Shown one piece after another: positions 1 to 11,747 of a stretch of 64,000 bases of DNA. A program made the translations under genes and the position numbers. The notes beneath the pieces were generated by a model. The model made no database searches. It was not told where the DNA came from and saw only the letters and a list, made by a program, of their open reading frames with translations. The DNA comes from Ashinkailepas kermadecensis (taxonomy: Eukaryota > Arthropoda > Thecostraca > Neolepadidae), in contig JAOTOM010005097.1 in NCBI GenBank assembly GCA_034440615.1, positions 124,001 to 188,000 of the forward strand. Reading direction: 5' to 3'. Position 1 is the first letter of the stretch; each line of letters starts with the position of its first letter.

Positions 1-761
1 ACAGGCGAGACTGCAGCTCGGTCTGGAACAACAAACAACAACGGACGGCGACGCCTGAGAGCATGTGCAAACGACCGCCGGCGCGCCCACGTCGGGACGT
101 CGGGCGCGACCTGTTCAAAACGGACAACAAAACTTAAACAGGTCGCGCACAAGGCTCCGCACGGGAGCGAGCTCACCCAGCAACGCCCCGCAGATGGGCC
201 CGGGCGGTGCGACCCACGACAAGGCACTCACATGTAGGACAAACTGGAGTATCTGGCGGCTTCAAGGCAGTGAGCTTGAGTATAAGGAGTCACGAAACTA
301 AGGTGCCGTGTGAAAACAGCATCGCAATGAGGCGGTGTCGCGCATCTTCACCACCTGCAGGGTGCAACAATGATGGCGACAGCAACAATCGCCCAGCCAA
401 CAATCTGCGATGCGGCGACTTGCCGACTCGGCCACTCGCCAAGACCCGGAAAGCATGGACATACTGGGTGTACCAGATCGCAGGAACAGAACGCTAGAAC
501 GCACAGACAGGGACGGCTGCAAAGCGAGCAGCACGCGGAGGAGCTCGGGCGGGAGCAGGCACGCAGCACGTCGTCACGCGTGCCGAGGCCGGAGACTCTC
601 TGGTGTATTGCACCTCTTCCGCATCCCCGGATCGTCGGCGGATCCGGCTTGTCGGCATCAGCGCCGGTCCTTCCCGGAAGTCAGGCCCGGCCGCGCCGAG
701 CCACAACTGGCGCAGATGTCGCTAGTGCTGCCGGCCGACCGGTATAGGTGGCGCCAGCGGC
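1..761. other. 3' flank, nothing recognised
   Basis: This is GC-rich sequence with several short overlapping open frames on both strands. None has splice-site support or a recognisable motif. It probably contains the 3' UTR and flank of the minus-strand secreted-protein gene. Confidence 0.5.
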
Positions 762-882
762 TCAGATGAGGTTGCACTGGGCGTAGATGATGTCGCAGTC
801 TTCTCCGAGGCGGCCGAGCCTGGCCGCCTCGTCGAACATCTCCATCGGCAGGCTGCGGGGCGTGATGTATGCCGCCGCGTAC
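762..882 (-). CDS. exon 8: C-terminus and stop
   Basis: Acceptor GGCAG|GTACGC gives one base that completes a glycine codon, then YAAAYITPRSLPMEMFDEAA, RLGRLGEDC and DIIYAQCNLI with TGA at 764-762. The last two cysteines complete a set of six with exon 7. The A..GR.G..C...YA.C ending is a pattern I associate with uncharacterised secreted arthropod proteins (memory of the pattern, not a search). No canonical AATAAA is seen just downstream. Confidence 0.8.
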
Positions 883-3800
883 CTGCCGACGCAAACACAC
901 CGCGGTGAACATTTCGCCGGAAGGCATGCTCGAGTTCCGCCAATCAACGGTGTTTTGTGATTTATTGGGTCATTTTACTTGTGATTTATTGGGTCACTCG
1001 TGCCCCCACTTCGTGCGGCACGAGTTTCATGCTTGTCTGTTACGCTTGGCATGAATTAGCGTAGCAGAAGAAACAAGTACGAGGAACTGCAGTTCCGGTT
1101 TTCGGAAGGTGGATCTAAGTTTTTACAAAGTTGTTATATCAATCAATGATATCAATCAATTAATTCTACCATTAAGAATATATGGGACCACAACCAGAAT
1201 GTTATAATTGGAATACCCTATCCACCCCAATCAAGAGAACGACAATATTTTACGCCTGACTTGGATGTTTGTTTGGATGCAGCGCGCCATCCGCTATGAA
1301 AGCTGCAGAACAGTCTGTTCGTGGAAATGGAAGAGCTGTCATAAAAGAGCAAACATTATTATGTTTGCGCAGGGTTTTCCGGCCGAAGCCTCCAATGTAT
1401 TTTTCGTTTCATTTTTTTTACCAGCTGCTCTTTAATGTTCTGAGTTTCTGAAGACTTGAATGGGAATACATACAAAAATTAGTGCCGCTGTTAATTCAGA
1501 AGAAAATATTCCGGCAATATATTATGATGTGCTCTACAGATCTGAGGTCATGGCAGACCATCGATATTCGCGCAGATGATGCATTACATCAGCTGGCCAC
1601 ACCATGCACACCGGTGGATTCACAAGTGGTGTGGTCGTGCACGGGCCATTCTCATTTATTGGGTGACTCACGACGCACTTTATGCACATTCACGTCTAAT
1701 GGCGCCGCCCACACTGTTTCGCCGGTGGGCCGCGGGATTGGGAAATGTCCCGAGCGGTGTGAGTGATCAAGGGCCATGCTGGCTGGCGGTGTCCGAAGAA
1801 GAGAGAGATGGAGCCAGAGGGTGTGGAGAGAGGGGAGAGAGGTGCCACGACATTTCAAAGTATCGCTCTGGTGTATCGGGGAAAAGTGCGGAGAGTTACT
1901 AGAACGTAGCGAATGGGAGTGGGATAGAGCGAGAGAGAGAGAGAGAGGGGGGGGGGGGGGGATAGGGAGCGGCAGTGAAAGAGCGTCGGGCGGCACCAGT
2001 GCGTGCACCACCTCGATGCCAGTCGGCGTGACGGCATGGCACGGTAGGGGCCCAGCGGCCGGCTTTCTCGCGCTCCTCACACCCAACAAAATCCACGCCA
2101 AACGAGCGGAATACGACGCGGCTCCGTCGCCACAACTGGGGCGTGTCAGCGCCAGGTGAAAGCGCTCGCGCCCAGTCATAAGATTTGGCGGGAATTGTAC
2201 TGATGGCTCGATTCGCGGCATTGTGCACATGGACTGGCGGGCCTGGGTGGCCGAAATTGGAAAGGCTGGGCTGTCACGTTGCATAACGACTCGAAGTAAG
2301 CGCCCGCCGTCTGTTTATGCGAATAACACAGTCCGGGAAGAATTCGGAATATCGCGAAATGGCACCAGGCAGTCCCGTAGGAGGTGACACGGGCCAAGGC
2401 GGGCGACTGGTCATGGGGGACTTATCGGCCCAATTGTAGAGCATGTAGACAAGAAAAGGGACAAATGTCCTACTGCTACCGACCCCTGCCCGGGGCTGTC
2501 TCCTTGGACGTGCCTATTGGCGTTGTTATTTTTAGATGGACAACCAAAAGGAATGCTGGTGCAACATCTCAGCTTGTCTAAACCCAGTGTGGAACTAGTC
2601 AAGAGAACAACACCATTCATACAGCATTATGCACATCAAAGATATAGAACCATCGGTGAATCTGATACAGCCTCAATTACCTTACTCGTATTCCGACAGA
2701 TTACTCACCCTCCAACCTTGCAGAAGAGTCCTCCATCTTCCGTCTTCTGCACGCACTCCCGGCTGGCCATGCACATGGATTTCTGTCCACAAACGTCGTC
2801 GCCGACGATCGCGTGCCGCGCCACCCCCTGCGGGGTCGGGTCATTCGGGGTCAATGGCCGCCAGGTTGGCCGGTCAGTGCAGTCGGATCGACCCATCTGG
2901 GCCGGAGAAGTCAGCAGGGTGGGGTCAGTTGGCCAGTGACCGGGGCCGGCGGCCTGCCGCTGGTGCGCCGCCAAGTCGCTGAGGAATTGAGGACGCCCTC
3001 ATAGTTGTGTCCGGGTGAAACTACCACGCCGCGCCGGCAGTTCACGGTGCAATCGTGCACTGCACAGCGCACAGCTCGGGCACGCGGCCACTTGGTGTGA
3101 TGGCCCCGGGGCAGCGGAAGGGCGAACATGTGGACTGTTTAGGTCACGGTCTGGGACACGAGGTCACGACACGGTACAGAAGCTGGTGTTATGTGCTACA
3201 GGGGGACACGAGGTAACGACGCGGTACAGACGCTGGTGTGATGTGCTACAGGGGGACACGAGGTAACGACGCGGTACAGACGCTGGTGTGATGTGCTACA
3301 GGGGAACACGAGGACACGACGCGGTACTGACGCTGACCTGATACGCATACGATTGCATAGCGTACATAGAGTACCTTTTGTGGTATAGTAGCACCCACGT
3401 GATTTGCAGCAGACATATGTATGCGAGACGCGTCACTGCATCTCAGCTTAGGCTGACTTTCATGGTTCAACAAGCTCGTGGTGCTGTTGACTGATGTGTA
3501 GTCGTAAAAACGCATGGCACCTGAGATGTCCTTGTACCCAAGTAAAAAAATATTATAACTATATAATAAGGAAGCTAGTACATGTAACACGAAACGAACT
3601 GGGCAAGTTATAGACACCGGGCACAACACTGAGACCGCAGAGACCGTGACCTGGCCCTGGTCGAAGCGCCTTAAAGCCCAAACAATTGACCGCGACCTGG
3701 CCATCAGCTTACCACCGGGATTGCCACCGAAACTACCGCGGACGCCCACCTCGAGCATGGTGATGGCCGTGATGCCGACATCAGCCATGTAGTCGCTGTG

Positions 3801-4565
3801 GCCGAGAGAGCGCGCCTGCAGTGAACGTTCGCTGAAGGATGTCTTCAGCGCCTCCATCAGGTTCATGATGACGCTGAACAGCTGCGAACGCGAGAGACAA
3901 AGTGTGATGCACTGACGTAGGTCGTTATTTCGGTAGTGCGAGTGCACCACTGCGAAAATGTGCACACCTGACGTTCACACCACGTGGCCTTGGCAGGAAG
4001 GGAGCTTCTGTTACAACACGTGGCTGCGGTTGTTTACATACGGAGGCTATTTGCCGACATGAAAAGGTGACGAACAATTATCATGGGCTCTGGGATTATC
4101 GGAATCAGCTGAATGTTTTCCGCATGCTTCTCTGATCGGTGGGTTGAGCTTGAGTTGCTGCCACTGTCCCTTGGCGGATTGGTCAGAGGTGCTCCTTTCC
4201 GACGAATAATATTAATTACATTATTTTAATTTTTCATGGTGCACAATGTTCGCGAACCGGGCTCATCGATAGCAAGGTATCCGCCGGCACTGCTAAGCAT
4301 TGTCGTGATGGAGGAGCAGATACAAACTGCTAGCAACTGCAATACGCTGTTTTAGAGGGGGACAATACGTGTGCGCGACTACCGTACATCGCCGCCCTGC
4401 CTGACCACGGTCAGTGACGCAGGGCTTAACAGAATGTCCGGCATGGCTCTGGTCGCCAACAGAGCCATGGTGGCTTAAAGACGATGGCAGGCCCCCGTCC
4501 GAAAGTGAGAAGCCACTCGGAGTTAGGCAGTCGATTTCTACATATGTCATATTTCTACATATATC

Positions 4566-4629
<64 letters not shown>

Positions 4630-7600
4630 TTCTACGATAGTCAGTTGGAGTCAGTCGATTTCTACACATAAGTATCCGATGTTTATTTTTTTTTATCAGC
4701 TGCGTTGTTTCCGCGTGATATGCAATTCGTAGATACACCAGCTCACTCGGCAGGCTTTTGCTGCGATTCACGGCCACCGGCGTGAGACCGACACCGTGGC
4801 TCGACAGGTCGCCAAGCAAATCGACGCGAACTCACCCCCTCGCCTTTGGAGCTCTTTGCTTTGCCGACATGCATGCTTTGAATGTTTCGTTTAAGAATTC
4901 TGAAGGTGGCGGCGTCCATGCATTCTGACATCTACCTCACCTTGACCTACCTATCCACTTATTGATGCCTCCGTCCGGCCGGGCTGGCAGAAAAGTAGGT
5001 AGACATACATTCCTTATTGTATCCAATAGCTCGACCCCTTTCCTTGATAACATACCTTTTTTTCAGGAAAACTCGCGGTATGATTTTTTCACACGATGCT
5101 CACGATTTCACTTTTCACATTTCACATTTTACGATTTCACACGATATATGTGTTCATATATGCCATTATCCGTGCCTGACCGTTTGCAGCCTGCGCATCC
5201 CCCACATATACTCTTCTGATGCGCTTCCTCTTACTGTACGCCACCACTACCGTGTCTCTGCACCATGTTCCATGATGCTGATAGCTCCACGGATGGACAG
5301 TTAATTATCTGATTAGTTGTCAAGTTCAATCCTTCAAATATAATGCGTGCACAAAGCTCTACCACTTGAAGTGACTGGAAGTGACTTCTCCAAATGCGCA
5401 ACATTGCACACGTTTATAGAAAGCCTGCCAGACTGGGAAGACCTATCAGACTGGGAAGACCTACCAGACCTGCCAGACTGGGAAGACCTACCAGACCTGC
5501 CAGACTGGGAAGACCTACCAGACCTGCCAGACTGGGAAGACCTGCCAGACTGGGAAGACCAGCGCCGGCTGGTAATTCAACGCTCTCCGGCGTTGTTGGC
5601 GATCACGGTCTCGCATTGTCTAAGCAGCGCGTGGCCGGAGCTAAGCTAAGCGCCGTTCGGTGCCGGCGGCGAGCACGGATTTTCGGCCAGTAGCCATTAG
5701 CATTTCTAGTAGCAAGAGAATGGTTACGAAAATGGCGTCATAGCATACTTGATTGGTTGATAGGTTATTTGAGTTTTAGGGCGCATCAACCAGGTTTGGT
5801 CATTTAGCGCCCATCATAGCATACTTGAGACTTGTGATTAGTTTGTTTGTTTGTTTATTGGGTGGTTCTCGATGCACTTTTTGCACGATCACGGCTAATG
5901 GCGCCGCCCACACTGTTTCGCCGAGACTTGTGATTATAAGTCAGAAATTGGAGCGATTTATATTTATATTATATTTCCATTCTCTATTCCATTATATTTC
6001 TATTCTATTCTATTTCTATTTCTATTCTATTCTATTTATATTATATTTATATTAAGAGAAAGGGATTTTAGTTCCCGTTGACTTCTCGTGATGTTTTTGT
6101 CTCGTCCCCGGCGGGGACGGCAGGACGGAACTTCCCCACCTCAGCTGAATGACGTACCTCTGTGGCCTGCTTGGCCATGACCTGCACGGAGCCGGGGTCG
6201 TCCTGTCCCAAGGCCAGTCCCAAGACGGTGGCCAATACACCCTATCAAAGACGCACTGCATTGTCAGGGGTCATCATCATCATCATCATCACATGTACAG
6301 CGCATGATGGGTGCGATAAAGTACACCTCGAAACCATCATCAAGACAATGTTCACAAAGCATATATCCTGGTGATGTATTACGGCTGTATCTTGTCATAT
6401 GCAACAGCTGTTAACATCATATCTGCTATATATTTCACATAACATTAAGATATTCGATTGTGCCCGTGGTGACAGCTGAAGTATATGACACATGTAGCCC
6501 GTGACACATGTAGCCTATGACACCTGCAGCATATGACACCTGGATCATACGACACCTGTAGCCTATGACACCTGTAGCCTATGACACCTGTAGCCTATGA
6601 CACATGTAGCCTATGACACATGTAGCCTATGACACCTGTAGCCTATGACACCTGTAGCCCACATGTTATCACATGTGCTGCAGCACACGTGATCGTAGGT
6701 GTCGCACACCATCCGCTCGGTACACACGCATCATTATCATCATTAGCGCAGTCAAAATGTGCCATAAGTTGGAGAAACACCACGGCACGCATGGTCACAC
6801 GTGTCACCGCAGTGTATGGGATAGGCAGGTACGCACATCATCTGATACACAGCAGGACGTCAGGTGTTCCACTGTAACATGATGCGGCCCGTGTGAGCTC
6901 TGGCACTTGACCTGAGACACGTGACCAAGCGGCAGGAAGTGTAGGTGTTCTCACCTGGACGGCGTTCTGCGTGGGGTTGTCGTTCTTCTCGATGTGCGGG
7001 TCGGAGCCGCCGCCCAGCACGTTCAGCAGCACCTGCATGCCGATGCTGATCACCTTGGCCCACGAGAAGCCGGCCTCCTGAAAGTCGGGCCACGGCCGTA
7101 CGTCAATGAATTGCGGCTCGCGTACCTAGAAGCGTCCAGAAACATGGACGTCGAATTCCTGTGATGAATTTAGGACGATTTGACAGATAATTACGGTGAA
7201 AGTTTTGAAGGGTTCCACAGCAACATTGGCTGTTTTTCGCTGTTTATTATGGATGTAATTTTTCCGTCCTCTGATGGGAACTCGACAACAAGCAATTTAA
7301 TGTTATTTTCTGCTCTATTAGCTTTGATGGAAAGCGCGGTGACTAGTATTAGGTCCAATAAGCCTGTACCGCTGAATGTTTGCATTGGTTATTACGTGGG
7401 AGGGTTGGCGCCCTAAGCAGTCTTCTTATAGGTTGAGGAACTGACGAGGGAAGTTTTCAGCCACATATCACATGTGGTAGGTACACAATTAGTCAACTCA
7501 AACACGCACTGCTCCTCGTCGGGCATATGTTCAGTTGGGTGAAGCCTTAATTCCGGGACTAAACATACGACGAACGGAATACGTGTACAGGCAGTGGTGA

Positions 7601-10600
7601 CCAACGGCCCGACGCTGATTGTCTGGCCCACATGCGCACACCGTTCCTGCACCAGTGACTGGTGACGTTAGTCGTCACGGGCTCAGGGGTCCGGTGTGCT
7701 GCTGTGGCGGTCGGCGTGGCCGTACGGACGTGCCGCCAGTCGGGGGGTGGGCGACGACGCCGGCCATCTCGGCCCACTGCACAGATGGTCGGAGCCGCCG
7801 GCGAGCCGGCCGCAGTGACTCGCCGAGTCAGCTGACCGCGCCGCATGTCTTCCGCGGTTGCGGTCAGTCGGCTGCCGGAGCGGCCGGCCGGCGACCAGAC
7901 CGCAGACCGGAACTGGCGGCCGCGTCAGACCGCGCCGCGATCGCGCCGCGCGCCGCTCGTCGGCCGATTCCCAGCTAGTGAGGAGTGGCGGAGGTGGACG
8001 GCGCCCGGCAGGAGGCGCGCGCCCGGCCTGGCGCCTGCGCCGGGTCGCGGGAAACCCGGCACACTCACCGGACGCCCCCCCCTCCCCCACCGGGAAGTGA
8101 CGGCACGCGGTGGTGACGCCCGGCTGCGGGAGATCCAGCTGAGGTTCCGGGTCCTGCCGGCGCGCCGGCGCGCCGCCCCGGTCCGTTAGCCGGTTGCTAA
8201 GCCGGTCTCGCCGCTCCTTGCGAACCGGTTCGCCTGGGTGTGAACCTGCAGTGTGCCACACCATGCATTCGCGTGTCATGCGATCCGGCGATTTGTGCGG
8301 TGACAGAATTGACGTCTTGCTGTCGGCCTTAGTGCAGACCTGATTCCCTCACGTTATGCATACGGCCCACTACTTGCTTCGTTATACATACGGCCAACTA
8401 CTTGTTTCGTTATGCGTACGGCTCACTCCTTGTTTCGCTATGCATATTGCGCACTACTTGTTTCGTTATGCATACTGCCCACTACTTGTTTCGTTACGCA
8501 TATTGCCCACTACTTGTTTGGTTATGAATACGTCCCACTACTTGGTTCAGTTTGTACTCTTCGTGTAGCGCCAGTGTCAGCTAAACTGCACTGTTTGTTC
8601 GCCTCCCTCCCCCGTTTGTGCTATGAGCTCTTCCCTGTCACACGCCGCCGACCAGTGTGGTGTCGATCAAATCCGCTGATGGATATACATGCACGCAGCT
8701 TATTAAAGGCACAGTGACGCATTCGGAGGAGTATTTTTTTTGTATCGCTCCTTCGCCGTAGCACCATCGGGATAATTATTATCAACTTGATTGAACTTGG
8801 TGCCTTGGAGGGGCGGCGGCGGGGGCGAGGAGGAGAGCGGCCACATTCGCATCATCATGCTGTTTTCCTACCAACCTGTCGTGCAATGACAAGTCGGCGT
8901 GCTGTTCACGCTCACCCCACTGTCGACCTTCTCGATCTGCGTGCCGCTGGTGAAGGCCTGTGCCGCGCCCATGATGAACTGCAGCGCCATGTTGAGCGTC
9001 TTGGTCCAGTTGATGCCCGCTGGCGCCTGGCCGATGGCCGACCCGACCACGTGCGGGCCGAACCCCAGGTCCTCCTGCAACCGGGTCATCGGGGCGGTCA
9101 GAGCGATCACGCCGACCGCAGGGATCAGGTGAGGTGGCGGCGTTACACGGGTCAGTGGGTACGGCCGGGTCATGTGACGATCATGGTGGAAGGTGGGCAG
9201 CAAGGTGAACGCGTCACGGCACGGCTGTGTCAGGTGACGAGCATAATGAAAGGCAGGGAGCAGGATGAACTCGTCAGGGTCAGCGGGGTCAGCGACACAG
9301 TCAGCGCAGCCCACAACGGTCACAGCGGTCCTGCATGCTCAGCTCAGGGAACAGAGCAAACTTGCCTAACTAGGTTGGTCGGGTGAACATTCCACCAGCT
9401 GCCAGCACCAGCTGCCAAGGTTGTTCCGCAGCTGGCGGTGCGAACGGCATCCCGAAACGGAACAGCATCGGACGCCCGAAACGATCGCAAGCGCATCACG
9501 CCGTATTTGGGCCGGAAAAGTGTCACTTGGACACGTTGTTCCTTGTCGTTATGCGGGAGCGCGGTGACCTCTGTCGCTAAACGGCAGCATTCTAGTCGGC
9601 AAATGAAACCACGGGGAAGTGAACAGCCTATCAAGTCAGAGGTGGGGCAGCGATGCTGCCATCGTTCAGGCATGCTTGCGCTGTCTACGGGGGTTCGGGC
9701 TGCGAAGGCATGTGCTAGCAAATTTACAAAGTATGCATTCCCACCTGCCCCCCCTGCACCCAGACGTTGGGGTGGTGATCGCGAGTGAGCCGTTGCAACC
9801 GGCGGTGGTCTTCCGGTAGACCGAGACACTCTGACTCAAAGCACCCGGCGGTCGTCGCCGGGAACTGGCGCCTGGTCTGCGCCGGCAGCAAGGTGATCGG
9901 GTCGGTGTCCTCCCCGGTCGGTCGGACTCCGACTGACATCCGGCTGACAACGGGTATCTCGCCGGCCGATCCGACAACGTCCAGATGTTTCGGAAAAGTT
10001 CACGGAGTCGAGGCGCAAATCCGTCGTGCACAATACTGCGATAGTAGTCTGACTCAATGCCAAGGCCAACGTGTTGCCTTCCATTGTTGACAGACATTTT
10101 GCAACTGTAGTTGCCTATCATTGGCGCGAGCGTGAAAACTCCGACCAGTTGCCCGCAGAACATTGCAATCAGCCAGCAGAAGATTACATCGACACTCCGC
10201 TTTTACGCCACCGTTCTAGTCTTGACTCTCATTGTCTTTAATCCCAACATACAGGATGTTTTGCTTATAAACCAGATGTTTGTAAGCATTGCAGACAAGG
10301 AGAGTCAAGTCCAAAACGGCGAATGCTTATTGACATTAAAGACGAGGAGAGTCAAGTAAAAAAACGGTGACGTCACCAAAGTTTCCGACCACACGACCGG
10401 CCACACCGCGCCTGAAGACTCCCAGATTGTCACGTGACAAGGAGCAATCTGGCGAAAAGTGGTAAGAAATGTGCCTTTCACCGCAGCGTTATCGTGTGAC
10501 AATGACACGTCACACGACACGCCAAGCGGCCGTGTGATGTGTCGTGTGACAATGGCACGTAACACGACACGCCAAGCGGCCGTGTGATGTGTCGTGTGAC

Positions 10601-11440
10601 AATGGCACGTAACACGACACGCCAAGCGGCCGTGTGATGTGTCGTGTGACAATGGCACGTCACACGACACGCCAAGCGGCCGTGTGATGTGTCGTGTGAC
10701 AATGACACGTCACACGACACGCCAAGCGGCCGTGTGATGTGTCGTGTGACAATGACACGTCACACGACACGCCAAGCGGCCGTGTGATGTGTCGTGTGAC
10801 AATGACACGTCACACGACACGCCAAGCGGCCGTGTGATGTGCCTTGTGACAATGGCACGTCACACGACACGCCAAGGGCCGGAGCGTCAAGCGACACGCC
10901 AAGCGGCCGTGTGATGTGTCGTGTGAAAATGGGTAAGCACGCCAAGCGGCCGTGTGTGTGTCGGAAACACGTACACGACACGCCAAGCGGCCGTGTGATG
11001 TGCCTTGTGACAATGACACGTCACAACACGCCAAGCGGCCGTGTGATGTGCCTTGTCAACGACACGCAAGCTTGATTGTGATAATGGCACGTCACACGAC
11101 ACGCCAAGCGGCCGTGTGATGTGTCGTGTGATAATGATGCGTCACACGACACGCCAAGCGGCCGTGTGATGTGTCGTGTGATAATGGCACGTCACACGAC
11201 ACGCCAAGCGGCCGTGTGATGTGTCGTGTGATAATGATGCGTCACACGACACGCAAAGCAGCCGTGTGATGTGCCAGGGTGATGTGCCGTGTGATAATGG
11301 CACGTCACACGACACACAAACTAGTCGTGTGATGTGTCAGCGTGGTGTGCCTGTAAGGGTGTTGTCTAATATGTTGCTTTACTTTCCTCGTGTCCCGATA
11401 ACCATCAGCGGCGTGTGTGCGTGTGTGTGTATGTATATGT

Positions 11441-11504
<64 letters not shown>

Positions 11505-11683
11505 GCGTGTGCGTGTGCGTGTGCGTGTGCGTGTGCGTGTGCGTGTGCGTGTGCGTGTGCGTGTGCGTGTGCGTGTGCGTGTGCGTGTGCGTGTGCGTGT
11601 GCGTGTGCGTGTGCGTGTGCGTGTGCGTGTGCGTGTGCGTGTGCGTGTGCGTGTGCGTGTGCGTGTGCGTGTGCGTGTGCGTG

Positions 11684-11747
<64 letters not shown>

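Noticed and set aside
3246..3965. Whole 239-codon minus frame as a single gene
   Set aside because: Only 3881-3750 is bounded by splice sites with matching phase; the rest is intron that happens to stay open.
7683..8279. 198-codon minus frame in the GC island of the intron
   Set aside because: Plus frames overlap it at similar length, it is Arg/Pro/Gly-rich as expected from base composition, and it does not fit the phase of the surrounding exons.
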